Assembly (NCBI RefSeq): GCF_007997385.1
Contig: NZ_VOSC01000019.1
Span: forward strand, 618,067-682,066
DNA from: Seonamhaeicola algicola
GTDB taxonomy: Bacteria; Bacteroidota; Bacteroidia; Flavobacteriales; Flavobacteriaceae
DNA length: 64,000 nucleotides
Direction of reading: 5' to 3'
A program made the position numbers and the translations under genes. This document shows, in pieces, positions 17,484-26,885 of the stretch. The notes below the pieces were generated by a model. It ran no database searches and was not told the origin of the DNA. It saw only the letters and a program-made list of their open reading frames with translations. Each line of letters begins with the position of its first letter. Position 1 is the first letter of the stretch.

Positions 17484-18752
17484 TTACGCTTCTTTAATCA
17501 CTGACCAGGTAGCATCTTCTAAATATTTGCAAGCACCTTTATTCCATTTAAAATCTTGCCTTTCTGTTTTCATCATTTGTATTTTAAAACCACAAACAGA
17601 TTCTAAATAATCAAACCGATCTTTAGTTTTAGAATCAGACAAATAAATGCGTAATGAATATTCACCCATATATAATTTAGGGTTGTTTATTTCACATTTA
17701 AATTCATATAATCCTTTTTCTCTTTTTATATTGTTTTGAGAATCAATAATCCAAACATGTGTAATCGGGTTTTGAAACTCATCAATTATTTGAAAAGAAA
17801 GCGCTAAATTATTTACTTTAAATGGTAGCTTTAATTTAAATATAAAGCTAATAGGCTTACCATATTCATGAACATTATTAGGTAAACTAGTATCTAAAAA
17901 AACATGGGTTATAGTAGGCTTTTTAATATCTCCAGAAAACAAATAATTAACTTCATTTGATTCGCCTTTTAAATATTCTTTAATTGCTAGGTCCGTTCCT
18001 CCATCATAACAAACCTTTCCATGTTTAAGAACAATTACCCGCTGTGTTAATATAGATATAGCATTCATATCATGACTCACAAACAAAACCGTTCTACCAC
18101 CACCTCTGCTAATATCTTGCATTTTCCCAATAGCTTTTTTTTGAAACTCGGCATCACCTACGGCCAAAACCTCATCTATAATTAAAATATCGGGTTCTAA
18201 AAAAGCTGCCACCGCAAAAGCTAACCTAACTGTCATACCTGACGAATATCGCTTTACTGGGGTATCAATATAACGTTCACAACCACTAAACTCTATAATT
18301 TCATCTATTTTAGAGGCTATTTCCTTTTTAGTCATTCCTAAAATAGCACCATTAAGGTATATATTTTCTCTTCCAGTAAGTTCGGCATGAAAGCCTGTAC
18401 CTACTTCTAAAAGAGATGCTACAGTGCCTTTAGACTTTATAATTCCTGTTGTAGGACTTGTAATTTTAGACAGTATTTTTAGCAACGTAGATTTTCCTGC
18501 GCCATTTTTACCAATAATACCCAGTACTTCGCCTTGTTTTACTTCAAAATTTATATCCTTTAAAGCCCATACATAATTAGAGGTTCCTTTGGCAGTTCTG
18601 TCATTCTCCTCGCCTATTTTTTTAAACGGATCTTGTTTACCTCGCACACCATACCACCAACGTTTAAGGTCATCTTTAACAGTACCTGTACCAATAACAC
18701 CTAAGCGGTATTGCTTGCTTAAATTTTCAACTTTTAAAATTATATTACTCAT
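17484..18752 (-). CDS. wzt: Polysaccharide ABC exporter ATPase with C-terminal substrate domain
   Basis: A 422-residue ATPase. Walker A GKNGAGKST lies at residues 81-89, the signature YSSGMTVRLAFA at about 169-180, and Walker B DILIIDEV at about 188-195, followed by the switch histidine in FVSHDMNAI. The ATPase part ends near residue 250. The remaining 170 residues are beta-rich and match the position and length of the Wzt_C domain, which binds the modified end of the sugar chain in O-antigen exporters of the O8/O9a type. The wzm permease is 86 bp upstream. It powers export of the polymer across the inner membrane. Confidence 0.93.
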   Translation of the reverse strand: MSNIILKVENLSKQYRLGVIGTGTVKDDLKRWWYGVRGKQDPFKKIGEENDRTAKGTSNYVWALKDINFEVKQGEVLGIIGKNGAGKSTLLKILSKITSPTTGIIKSKGTVASLLEVGTGFHAELTGRENIYLNGAILGMTKKEIASKIDEIIEFSGCERYIDTPVKRYSSGMTVRLAFAVAAFLEPDILIIDEVLAVGDAEFQKKAIGKMQDISRGGGRTVLFVSHDMNAISILTQRVIVLKHGKVCYDGGTDLAIKEYLKGESNEVNYLFSGDIKKPTITHVFLDTSLPNNVHEYGKPISFIFKLKLPFKVNNLALSFQIIDEFQNPITHVWIIDSQNNIKREKGLYEFKCEINNPKLYMGEYSLRIYLSDSKTKDRFDYLESVCGFKIQMMKTERQDFKWNKGACKYLEDATWSVIKEA

Positions 18753-18838
18753 TATTTAGTGAATTGTATCACTACAAACTTTTCTTATTTTTTTATTCTA
18801 AACTATTATTAAATATTATAAACCTTCAGTTCTATCCA

Positions 18839-19702
18839 TCAAACCGTATCTATAAAATTCTTTTCTGTTTTATTAAATATAATGATTCCTGTAAAAAATA
18901 TTACAAGGGTAACAGATAGCGTATAAATAAACATATTGATATTAAAAGTACCTGTACTTAATAACATATACCTTACACTTTCAACAACAAAGGTTAACGG
19001 ATTATAGGCTACTACCCATGCATAATTAGGCAGTTTCTCTTTAAAAAAAGAAACTGGATACATTACCGCAGAAACATACATAAGTAACTGCAAACCAAAA
19101 CTAATTAGCACTCTTAAATCTCTATACTTAGTTATTAATGATGAAATAATCATACCCAAGCCTAAACCTAGCATTCCCATAATGATGATAATTAAAGGGA
19201 ATAAAAACGTATATCTATTTAATGAAATTTGTGCGCCTTGGTGGTAATAATATATGTAGAAACAACCAAAAACAAACAACTGGATACCAAATTTTAATAA
19301 GTTTGATATTACAACCGATATTGGTACTATAATACGCGGAAAATACACTTTACCAAAAATACCCGCATTGGCAGAAAATGTATTGGAGGTAGACATAAAG
19401 CATACTTTAAAATAGTTCCAAATGGTAATACTTGCCAAATTGAATAAAAAAGGAGGCACTGTACCTGTAGAAATATTTGCTACATTATTAAAAATTAATG
19501 TAAAAATTATAGAGGTAAATAAAGGCTCTATTAAATACCACAAAGGCCCCAAAATGGTTTGCTTATATACCGTTACAACATCGCGCTTAACAAAAAGCAT
19601 TAATAAATCTCTATACCTCCAAACTTCTTTTAAATTTAAATCTATTAGTTTTCGTTTAGAAGATATTGTAAATAACCACTCGTTTGTATGATGTTTACTC
19701 AA
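18839..19702 (-). CDS. wzm: Polysaccharide ABC exporter permease
   Basis: A 287-residue inner-membrane protein with about six hydrophobic segments and an ABC2-type layout: an amphipathic N-terminal part (LKEVWRYRDLLMLFVKRDV), then LGPLWYLIEPLFTSIIF as the first span, a GMLGLGLGMIIS span, and KYRDLR in the coupling region, typical of Wzm/TagG permeases. It pairs with the downstream ATPase. Both lie directly after the Wzc-like kinase gene, in the same direction. Together they should move lipid-linked polymer to the periplasm. Confidence 0.93.
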   Translation of the reverse strand: MSKHHTNEWLFTISSKRKLIDLNLKEVWRYRDLLMLFVKRDVVTVYKQTILGPLWYLIEPLFTSIIFTLIFNNVANISTGTVPPFLFNLASITIWNYFKVCFMSTSNTFSANAGIFGKVYFPRIIVPISVVISNLLKFGIQLFVFGCFYIYYYHQGAQISLNRYTFLFPLIIIIMGMLGLGLGMIISSLITKYRDLRVLISFGLQLLMYVSAVMYPVSFFKEKLPNYAWVVAYNPLTFVVESVRYMLLSTGTFNINMFIYTLSVTLVIFFTGIIIFNKTEKNFIDTV

Positions 19703-19722
19703 AAAATTTAAAATTAGTAGGT

Positions 19723-22194
19723 TTACTTTTTAATAATGGATTTTATTTTTTTCAACAGTCCTGATGTTGATTTAGTGTCTTCATGATACCCGTTAGCATA
19801 GTTACCATAGCCGTAACCATAGCCATAGCCGTAGCCATAACCATAGCCGTATTTCGCTTTTTGATCATAACCATTATACACTATGCTAATGTTTTGTATT
19901 TGCTTATTTCTATATTTTTCATTTATAAAATTAAGCATCCCTTTTTTAGTATAATCTTGCCTAACCATGTAAATTGAAGTATCAACAAAATCAAATAACT
20001 CTAAAGCATCAGCAACTAAACCCATAGGAGGCGTATCTAAAACAATATAATCATATTGCTTTTTTAATTGCTCTATTAGTTCTTGTAATTTAGGGCTTAT
20101 TAATAACTCTCCTGGATTTGGCGGAATGGGGCCTGATGTAATAACATCTAAAAACTCAACATCCGTTTTTTGCACCACTTCGCTCAAAGGTTCTTGCCCT
20201 ATTAAATAGTTAACAACACCAACATCATTTTTAATATTGAAGTCTCCAAAAATCTTCGGTTTTCTTAAATCTAAACCAACAAGCACTGTTTTTTTTCCAC
20301 TTAAAGCAAAAACAGTAGCCATGTTTATAGAAGTAAACGTTTTACCTTCTCCACTAACAGATGATGTTACTAAAAGTGTTTTAGCGCCTTCTAAATTTTT
20401 AGTTTTGTAAAAATATTGAAGATTAGAACGAATGGCCCTGAACGACTCGGCAACTGCCGATTTTGGTTTTCTATGTACTATTAAATTATTATCTAACGGG
20501 TTTTTGCCAACAACTCCAAGAATTGGTATGGCAGATAATTGCTCAACATCAATAGGGCTGTGAATACTGTTATCTAATAATGTAAATATAAAAGCTAATA
20601 CTAAAGGAATTAGTAAAGCCACTAAAAAAGCAAAAACATACCTAACATTTAAATTCCTGCCTAAAACTTGGGCGCCTGTATTTTTAGCTGAATCAATTAC
20701 TAAAATATCAGATACGTTTGATGCTTTTATAATTTCAGCTTCACCGCGTTTAGCTAAAAACACATTATAAGTTTGCTCACTTAAAGTATATTGGCGCTCT
20801 ATGGTAATTAAACGCTGCTGATCTTCAGGTAATTTACTAAATTGAGATTCAACTTTACTCAAACGACTACTTACTAATTTAGATTCGCGTTTTAAAACAT
20901 GAGTAGCGGCGTTTATGTTTTCAAGTAATACATTTTTTAAACCTTCAATTTGCCTATTTAAATCGTTAAATATGCTAGCATCACTACGCACTGAATATTG
21001 AAGTTTAGATTTTTGAACCGAAAGTTCATTAATTTTAGATACGTTGTTTAAAATATTACCATCATTTATACCAGCTATTGATGGTGCCGGAATTTCAGTA
21101 AAAGTACTACTTGTTGTTAAATAACTTTTTAAGTTAGCGTAGTAATTAAGCTGCCTGTTTATACTTTCTTTTTCAGCATCTAACTCGGTAAGTTTTTCAT
21201 TAAGTATAACGCTTTCATCATCTAAACTGAATATTTTATTCTTTTTTCGGTAGTCATTTAAATCTTCAGCATTTTTACTTAGTTCGCTTTTTACTCTTGA
21301 AATTTGCTCATCAATAAACTTAATAGCATTGGTAGCATATTGGTTTTTTCTGTTTAATTGATCTTCACTTAAAACTTCAACTACTGCATTTAAATAATCA
21401 ACTATTTTCTCTGTATTCTTATCTATTAATGCTATATCAAGAATTGGTGAATTAGCTGGGTTTGATACTGATGTACGGGCTTTATAACTAGCTACTACAC
21501 TATCAAAATTACTAAAACTAATAAAATAGCTTGTATCAGGTTTGGCAATTCTATCTGCTGCTAAAACTACTGTGCCTTTTAAAAATGGTAAATTAATTGG
21601 TGCTCCAATTTTATACTGTTTTTTAAACGGACCCGGAGTTACATCAATAGCTTTAATGTTTTTAGTTAAATAGTTTTGGGCTGATACTGTGGGGCCTGAA
21701 AAATTTACTTCTAAATTAAACGTGTCATTGTTTAAAAAAGTAATTTTAATAGGTAAATTAATTAATTGGTGCGCATTGTATTCATGGTTAAACCTAAAAG
21801 GTGCGGCTTTATAAATATCTTCTTTTCTAAAGCGTCCTTGTGTTAAATAACTTTTATAAAACTCTAAACGATCAACCACTTTTTCATGATGCGATCTTGA
21901 TTTTAATGTAACAACCAATGTTTGAACTTTAGCTGTAACACCACCCCAGTTAAAAGTTAAACTTGCGTTTGAAGTGAATAGCGGATTACTATCATCTTCA
22001 ACTGAAATTTTAGTACCTAATCTGTATGAGAATTCTTCTCTTACATTTTTGTAATGCACATAATAAAAGCTAATTGCTAATAGTAAAATAAACCATTTCC
22101 AATAGCTTAAAGCCCTGAACAAAAACTTTTTTATATCAAAGGCTGAGGCTGATGTAGCTCCAGAATTTTCTAATATATCAAATTCATCATCCAT
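19723..22194 (-). CDS. wzc: Polysaccharide co-polymerase / tyrosine autokinase
   Basis: An 823-residue bacterial tyrosine kinase in one chain, as in proteobacterial Wzc. A first membrane span lies near residues 33-47, a long periplasmic region with coiled-coil segments follows (about 280-440), and a second span sits near 505-530. The kinase part has Walker A SSVSGEGKTF at about 610-619, A-prime VLVGLDLRKPKI, and Walker B YDYIVLDTPP. The tail carries a Tyr-Gly repeat (YGYGYGYGYGYGYG, near 780-800), the tyrosine cluster that is autophosphorylated in this family. It is 9 bp from wza and 20 bp from wzm. It normally controls chain length together with the Wza pore. Confidence 0.93.
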   Translation of the reverse strand: MDDEFDILENSGATSASAFDIKKFLFRALSYWKWFILLLAISFYYVHYKNVREEFSYRLGTKISVEDDSNPLFTSNASLTFNWGGVTAKVQTLVVTLKSRSHHEKVVDRLEFYKSYLTQGRFRKEDIYKAAPFRFNHEYNAHQLINLPIKITFLNNDTFNLEVNFSGPTVSAQNYLTKNIKAIDVTPGPFKKQYKIGAPINLPFLKGTVVLAADRIAKPDTSYFISFSNFDSVVASYKARTSVSNPANSPILDIALIDKNTEKIVDYLNAVVEVLSEDQLNRKNQYATNAIKFIDEQISRVKSELSKNAEDLNDYRKKNKIFSLDDESVILNEKLTELDAEKESINRQLNYYANLKSYLTTSSTFTEIPAPSIAGINDGNILNNVSKINELSVQKSKLQYSVRSDASIFNDLNRQIEGLKNVLLENINAATHVLKRESKLVSSRLSKVESQFSKLPEDQQRLITIERQYTLSEQTYNVFLAKRGEAEIIKASNVSDILVIDSAKNTGAQVLGRNLNVRYVFAFLVALLIPLVLAFIFTLLDNSIHSPIDVEQLSAIPILGVVGKNPLDNNLIVHRKPKSAVAESFRAIRSNLQYFYKTKNLEGAKTLLVTSSVSGEGKTFTSINMATVFALSGKKTVLVGLDLRKPKIFGDFNIKNDVGVVNYLIGQEPLSEVVQKTDVEFLDVITSGPIPPNPGELLISPKLQELIEQLKKQYDYIVLDTPPMGLVADALELFDFVDTSIYMVRQDYTKKGMLNFINEKYRNKQIQNISIVYNGYDQKAKYGYGYGYGYGYGYGYGNYANGYHEDTKSTSGLLKKIKSIIKK
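19801..19852. repeat. Hexanucleotide tandem repeat encoding the Tyr-Gly tail of Wzc
   Basis: On the plus strand the unit CCATAG or CCGTAA-like (complement of TATGGN / TACGGN, Tyr-Gly) is repeated about eight times with variation in the third codon positions. Change of one unit would keep the frame and change the number of tyrosines by one. The wobble differences between units would slow slippage. Confidence 0.7.
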
Positions 22195-22203
22195 AAATAC
22201 AAC

Positions 22204-23001
22204 TTACAAGTTTTTGGCTAAAAAATACGTAGAAACTAATACTGAAAAAATTGACGCTACCGTTGTTAAGGTTTGTGTAGCTGTTTCGCCAGCTCCTAAA
22301 ACCTTACGTTTTAAAGGTTTTACCAAAATCATATCATTAGGCTGAATGTAATAATACGGTGATTTCATTGCAGCTACATCAGTTAAATCTATGTGGTGTA
22401 TTTTTTGTCCGTCTGGGTATTGTCTTATCACTAAAACATCAGTTCTATCGCCTGTTGTTTTTATATCACCTGCATTTGCTAAAGCTTCAATAATATTAAC
22501 CCTATCTTGGTACAATGTATAAACACCTGTACCACCCGTTTCACCTGTAACAGTATAGCGTAACCCAGCTAATTTTACAGTGACAAAAATTTCGGCTGTT
22601 TCTTTAAAATATTGCTTTAACAATGCCGTTTTCACTTTGGCTTCAATATCTTTAATAGTGTAACCTAATACATTAATTTCTCCTAAAATAGGAAACTTAA
22701 TATTTCCATGTAAATCAACCGTAAAACCCGTAAAATATAAATTTGCTCCACCTACATTTTGACCAGAGTTTTCTTGAGATGTTGGATTAAAAATACTAAC
22801 CAATTCTTCATCTAAAGCCTTTACATTTATATACAAAATGTCATTAATTTGAACCCTGTATGGTTTTGAAAGTTCTTTAATTTGAAGCGAATCACTCATT
22901 GCAGTGCCTTTATCTTGCAAGTACACTACATCTTTGTTTGTAATGCATGAGCTTAATAACACAGCAAAAAGCAATAAAAATAACCAATAACAATGTTTCA
23001 T
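22204..23001 (-). CDS. wza: Polysaccharide export outer-membrane lipoprotein
   Basis: A 265-residue protein with a lipoprotein signal: hydrophobic LFLLLFAVLLSSC, with the lipobox cysteine at residue 19. The Poly_export domain follows (YRVQINDILYINVKAL about residues 48-63, then FPILGEINVLGYTIKDIE), and then an SLBB-like segment (YTVTGETGGTGVYTLYQDR). A hydrophobic C-terminal segment ends the protein. It is shorter than E. coli Wza, as is usual for Bacteroidota homologues. It is the first gene of the locus, 9 bp before wzc, with a likely promoter at 23023-23030. Confidence 0.92.
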   Translation of the reverse strand: MKHCYWLFLLLFAVLLSSCITNKDVVYLQDKGTAMSDSLQIKELSKPYRVQINDILYINVKALDEELVSIFNPTSQENSGQNVGGANLYFTGFTVDLHGNIKFPILGEINVLGYTIKDIEAKVKTALLKQYFKETAEIFVTVKLAGLRYTVTGETGGTGVYTLYQDRVNIIEALANAGDIKTTGDRTDVLVIRQYPDGQKIHHIDLTDVAAMKSPYYYIQPNDMILVKPLKRKVLGAGETATQTLTTVASIFSVLVSTYFLAKNL

Positions 23002-23022
23002 TAAAAATAGGTTGAGTAATCA

Positions 23023-23030
23023 CAAATATA
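23023..23030 (-). promoter_or_regulatory. -7 box in front of the polysaccharide operon
   Basis: On the minus strand the sequence reads TATATTTG, a full match to the Bacteroidota -7 consensus TAnnTTTG, 22 bp before the wza start. Nineteen bases further upstream is TTTT, only a partial match to the -33 TTTG. It would drive the leftward operon that begins with wza. Confidence 0.5.
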
Positions 23031-23106
23031 GGTTTTCAAAGGGAATAATAAAACTTCAATCGGATTTTATAGATATTTGCACGTTATTTGCAAAAAAAGC
23101 GGGTTT

Positions 23107-24969
23107 ATGAATTATTTAACTGTTGAAAACATATCAAAATCTTATGGCGAAGTTGTTCTTTTTGAAAACTTATCTTTTAGTGTTCATAAAGACCAAAAAA
23201 TTGCGTTTGTTGCCAAAAACGGCACCGGAAAAACCTCTATTTTAAATATTCTTTCAGGTGATGACGAAGCTGATAGCGGTAATGTAATTTACCGTAAAGA
23301 CATTAAAGTAGCTTTTCTTTCGCAAGACCCTAAATTTGATAAAAACTTAACCGTTGAAGAAACTATTTTTGCTAGTGACAATCCTATTTTAAAAGTAATT
23401 CACAACTACGAGCAAGCACTGTTAAACCCAGAAGACACAGAAGCTTACCAAAAAGCTTTTGAGGCCATGGAACAACACAACGCATGGGATTTTGAAACGC
23501 AATACAAACAAATTCTTTTTCAATTAAAACTTGATAATTTAAACCAAAAAGTAGCACTGCTTTCTGGTGGACAAAAAAAACGGCTTTCGCTTGCTAATGC
23601 ACTTATAAACAAACCCGATTTACTAATTTTAGATGAGCCTACAAACCATTTAGATTTAGAAATGATTGAATGGCTTGAGGCCTTTTTTGCTAAAGAAAAC
23701 ATTACCTTGTTTATGGTAACACATGACAGGTATTTTCTTGAACGTGTTTGTAACGAAATTATTGAGCTAGATGCCGGCCAACTTTACACCTATAAAGGGA
23801 ATTACTCATATTATCTAGAAAAAAAGGAAGAACGCAAAGAGCGTGAAAATATTGAGGCTGGCAAAACAAAACAGCTGTTTAAAAAGGAATTAGAATGGAT
23901 GCGTAGACAACCCAAAGCACGCACCACAAAATCTAAATCTAGAATTGACGATTTTTTTGAAATTAAACATAAAGCGCACCAACGCCGTAAAGAACATCAG
24001 GTACAATTAGAGCTTAACATGGAACGCCTAGGAAGCAAAATTTTGGAGTTCCACAAAGTATCAAAGGCTTTTAAAGACAAGGTTATTTTAAAAAGCTTTG
24101 ATTACACCTTTAAAAAAGGCGAACGTGTTGGTATTATTGGTAAAAACGGCACAGGAAAATCTACATTTCTTAATATTTTAACCCAAACCTCTCAACCCGA
24201 TGCTGGTAAAGTTGTTAAAGGTGAAACTGTAAAATTTGGCTACTATACCCAAAACGGTATTACCATAAAACCCGAGCAAAAAGTTATTGATGTTATTAAA
24301 GAATTTGGTGATTATATTCCTTTAAAAAAAGGCAAACAAATTAGTGCACAACAACTTTTAGAACGCTTTCTTTTTAGCAGAAAAAAACAATATGATTTTG
24401 TTGAAAAACTTAGTGGTGGTGAACGCAAACGCTTATATTTATGTACCGTTTTAATTCAAAATCCTAATTTTTTAATTCTTGATGAGCCAACTAACGATTT
24501 AGATATTGTTACCCTAAATGTACTTGAAGAATTTTTGTTAGATTTTCCTGGTTGCATCATAGTTGTATCGCATGACAGGTATTTTATGGATAAAATTATT
24601 GATCATCTTTTTGTTTTTAAAGGCGAAGGCAACATTGAAGATTTCCCAGGAAACTACTCTGATTATAGAGTTTATGAAGATAGCCAACCTACCATTTCTA
24701 AAACTACCGATGACAAAAAAGACAAAACCGCCTGGAAAGAAAACAAAGCAAGCAAACTAAGTTATAACGAAGAAAAAGAACTTAAAAATATTGAAAGTAA
24801 ACTAAAATCTTTAGCATACGATAAAAAACAATTAGAAGATAAGTTTTTAAATCCAGATTTAACACAAGACCAAATAAACAAACTATCAGAAGAGCTTCAA
24901 AGTATTATTGATACCATTGAAACCAAAGAAGAACGTTGGTTTGAATTATCTGAAAAACTAGAAAATTAA
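23107..24969 (+). CDS. ABC-F family ATPase (Uup/EttA type)
   Basis: A 620-residue soluble protein with two ABC domains and no membrane part. The first has AKNGTGKTSIL, LSGGQKKRLSL and LLILDEPTNHLD. The second has GKNGTGKSTFL, LSGGERKRLYL and FLILDEPTNDLD. A basic linker (about residues 245-290) joins them, and a coiled coil (about 545-620) ends the chain, as in Uup. ABC-F proteins act on the ribosome, and some on branched DNA or RNA. The start is set at the ATG at 23107, since MNYLTVENISKSYG is the normal N-terminus; a TTG 30 bp earlier is also in frame. It is followed after 22 bp by a methyltransferase gene. Confidence 0.93.
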   Translation: MNYLTVENISKSYGEVVLFENLSFSVHKDQKIAFVAKNGTGKTSILNILSGDDEADSGNVIYRKDIKVAFLSQDPKFDKNLTVEETIFASDNPILKVIHNYEQALLNPEDTEAYQKAFEAMEQHNAWDFETQYKQILFQLKLDNLNQKVALLSGGQKKRLSLANALINKPDLLILDEPTNHLDLEMIEWLEAFFAKENITLFMVTHDRYFLERVCNEIIELDAGQLYTYKGNYSYYLEKKEERKERENIEAGKTKQLFKKELEWMRRQPKARTTKSKSRIDDFFEIKHKAHQRRKEHQVQLELNMERLGSKILEFHKVSKAFKDKVILKSFDYTFKKGERVGIIGKNGTGKSTFLNILTQTSQPDAGKVVKGETVKFGYYTQNGITIKPEQKVIDVIKEFGDYIPLKKGKQISAQQLLERFLFSRKKQYDFVEKLSGGERKRLYLCTVLIQNPNFLILDEPTNDLDIVTLNVLEEFLLDFPGCIIVVSHDRYFMDKIIDHLFVFKGEGNIEDFPGNYSDYRVYEDSQPTISKTTDDKKDKTAWKENKASKLSYNEEKELKNIESKLKSLAYDKKQLEDKFLNPDLTQDQINKLSEELQSIIDTIETKEERWFELSEKLEN

Positions 24970-24991
24970 GTGTTTTCATAAGTTATAAAAC

Positions 24992-25759
24992 ATGTTATAC
25001 CAAACCATTCAGTATTTAAAATTTTTATTAAAATCTACAAATCAACATGGTGTACACTCGCCTTTTGTGTACAATTTGGTAACTAAGTGCTTTTATAATA
25101 AAACAAAGTTTAAAGCTTATAATAGCCTTAAAAGCTACAAAAAATCACTTCTAAAAAACAAAACACGTATTTCAATAATAGATTTAGGTCCGGGCTCAAA
25201 AAAAACAACTTCAAAACACAGAACAATAGCCGAAATAGCTAAAACATCGGGCACTACATTAAAACGAGCAAAACTACTTTTTAGGCTTTCAAAATATTTT
25301 AAACCCACTAATGTTTTAGAGCTTGGTACATCATTAGGTATTGCCACACATGCTATAGCCCAAGCAAACAACAACTCCCATATTTTAAGTATTGAAGGAT
25401 GCCCAAACATTTCAAAATTTTCAAAAGATAACTTAAAAAACTTCAAAAATATTCAAATTAAAAATGGCGATTTTGCAACTATACTTCCTAAACTTAAAAA
25501 TCAAACATTTGATATGATTTTTTTTGACGGCAATCATCAAAAAGAAACCACACTAAAATACTTTAAAACACTATTGCCAACAACACACAACAATACCATT
25601 TTTATTTTTGATGACATATATTGGTCTAAAGGTATGACTGAGGCTTGGGAAACTATTAAACAACACCCAAAAGTTACTGTAACAATTAATACTTTTTATT
25701 GGGGCTTTGTTTTTTTTAGAAAAGAGCAAGCCAAAGAACATTTTGTTATTAGAGTTTAA
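24992..25759 (+). CDS. Probable SAM-dependent O-methyltransferase
   Basis: A 255-residue protein. NVLELGTSLGIATHAIAQ near residues 109-126 is a SAM motif I, followed by ILSIEGCPNISKFSK with the acidic residue that contacts the ribose, FDMIFFDGNH and FIFDDIYWSKGM. This matches the O-methyltransferase-3-like or Methyltransf_24 group. The conserved N-terminal HGVHSPFVYNLV is a feature of a flavobacterial family. It is read from the same strand just after the ABC-F gene, and the two may form an operon. Target unknown. Confidence 0.8.
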   Translation: MLYQTIQYLKFLLKSTNQHGVHSPFVYNLVTKCFYNKTKFKAYNSLKSYKKSLLKNKTRISIIDLGPGSKKTTSKHRTIAEIAKTSGTTLKRAKLLFRLSKYFKPTNVLELGTSLGIATHAIAQANNNSHILSIEGCPNISKFSKDNLKNFKNIQIKNGDFATILPKLKNQTFDMIFFDGNHQKETTLKYFKTLLPTTHNNTIFIFDDIYWSKGMTEAWETIKQHPKVTVTINTFYWGFVFFRKEQAKEHFVIRV

Positions 25760-25806
25760 TAATTCTACTACTTAAATTGCAATAATAAGCAGCAAAACAT
25801 TTAACT

Positions 25807-25838
25807 TTTGCCTTTTCAGTTTTTTACTTTTAACTTTG
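25807..25838 (+). promoter_or_regulatory. Promoter for the adenosyltransferase gene
   Basis: TTTG at 25807-25810 and TAACTTTG at 25831-25838, spaced by 20 bp, match the Bacteroidota promoter (TTTG, about 19, TAnnTTTG). The -7 box ends only 5 bp before the ATG at 25844, implying a very short leader and supporting that start. Confidence 0.65.
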
Positions 25839-25843
25839 AAAAT

Positions 25844-26416
25844 ATGAAAATTTACACAAAAACAGGCGATAAAGGTACTACTGCACTATTTGGTGGTACA
25901 CGCGTACCTAAACATCATATTCGTATTGAAAGTTACGGCACCGTTGATGAGTTAAACTCATATATTGGCTTAATTAGAGACCAAAATATACAAGAGCAGT
26001 GTAAAAATACACTTATAAAAATACAACATGAACTTTTTACTGTTGGCGCTATTTTAGCCACAGACCCAGAAAAAGCTGTTTTAAAAAACGGCAAAGAGCG
26101 CTTGAATATTGATAAAATCACTAATGAGCAAATTGCACACCTAGAGCACGAAATGGATATCATGAATGAGGCATTACCGCCCATGACACATTTTGTGCTC
26201 CCGGGCGGACACCAAACCGTGTCATTCTGTCATATAGCCCGTTGCGTATGCCGTAGGGCCGAACGTTTAGCAACCGCACTTAATGAAACGGAACCAATAA
26301 ATAATAATGTTTTAATGTACTTAAACCGTCTTTCTGACTATCTTTTTGTATTGGCACGAAAGTTGTCACAAACTTTACAAGCAAATGAAGTAAAGTGGAT
26401 ACCTGAAAAGTATTAA
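25844..26416 (+). CDS. Cob(I)alamin adenosyltransferase, PduO/MMAB type
   Basis: A 190-residue enzyme that makes adenosylcobalamin from cob(I)alamin and ATP. The N-terminal KIYTKTGDKGTTALFGGTRV holds the ATP-binding TGDxGxT motif, followed by YGTVDELNSYIG and the C-terminal helices CVCRRAERLATAL and YLNRLSDYLFVLARK that line the active site, all normal for PduO-type proteins. A TTG codon 36 bp upstream is in frame, but family alignment and the promoter placement favour the ATG. No cobalamin pathway genes are adjacent; the enzyme is likely to serve methylmalonyl-CoA mutase or a similar enzyme. Confidence 0.93.
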   Translation: MKIYTKTGDKGTTALFGGTRVPKHHIRIESYGTVDELNSYIGLIRDQNIQEQCKNTLIKIQHELFTVGAILATDPEKAVLKNGKERLNIDKITNEQIAHLEHEMDIMNEALPPMTHFVLPGGHQTVSFCHIARCVCRRAERLATALNETEPINNNVLMYLNRLSDYLFVLARKLSQTLQANEVKWIPEKY

Positions 26417-26528
26417 GCGAAAACATTTAGCTACCCGAGTATTAACCTTGCAAAACGTAAAATTTTTATGCTTTTGTAACGTAAAGAAAAACGCTCTTTT
26501 AATTAATGATTAAATAATGCACTTTTTT

Positions 26529-26559
26529 CTTGCACGTTTAAACTAAAAATTTATTTTTG
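26529..26559 (+). promoter_or_regulatory. Promoter for the DUF2795 gene
   Basis: CTTG at 26529-26532 and TATTTTTG at 26552-26559 with exactly 19 bp between TTG and the -7 box. This is a textbook Bacteroidota promoter, 23 bp before the gene start. Confidence 0.75.
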
Positions 26560-26581
26560 CAAAAAATTAAACCTAGAAGAA

Positions 26582-26803
26582 ATGTATTGGACTTTAGAAC
26601 TAGCATCTTATTTAAGTGATGCCCCTTGGCCGGCTACAAAAGACGAGCTAATTGACTATGCTATTAGAACTGGAGCACCTTTAGAAGTTGTTGAAAATTT
26701 ACAGTCTATTGAAGACGAAGGTGATTCTTATGATTCTATTGAAGAAATCTGGTCTGATTATCCTACAGATGAAGATTACCTGTGGAATGAAGATGAATAC
26801 TAA
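26582..26803 (+). CDS. DUF2795 family protein
   Basis: A 73-residue acidic protein. The first half (WTLELASYLSDAPWPATKDE, followed by a helix IDYAIRTGAPLEVVENLQS) matches the DUF2795 fold. The second half is very acidic and ends in a run of Asp, Glu and Tyr (about residues 50-73). Proteins of this family are widespread and small, and no function has been shown that I know of. It stands alone, with its own promoter before it and an intrinsic terminator after it, so it is probably an independently transcribed and abundant protein. Confidence 0.88.
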   Translation: MYWTLELASYLSDAPWPATKDELIDYAIRTGAPLEVVENLQSIEDEGDSYDSIEEIWSDYPTDEDYLWNEDEY

Positions 26804-26823
26804 ATAAAAAGCATAAAATAGTT

Positions 26824-26848
26824 AAAAAGTCTCTTTTTTGAGGCTTTT
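26824..26848 (+). terminator. Intrinsic terminator after the DUF2795 gene
   Basis: AAAGTCTC and GAGGCTTT form a stem with one G-U pair, followed by a run of eight T on the plus strand. Confidence 0.75.
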
Positions 26849-26885
26849 TTTTATTCTTATAGCTACAAAAACATATAACATAATG

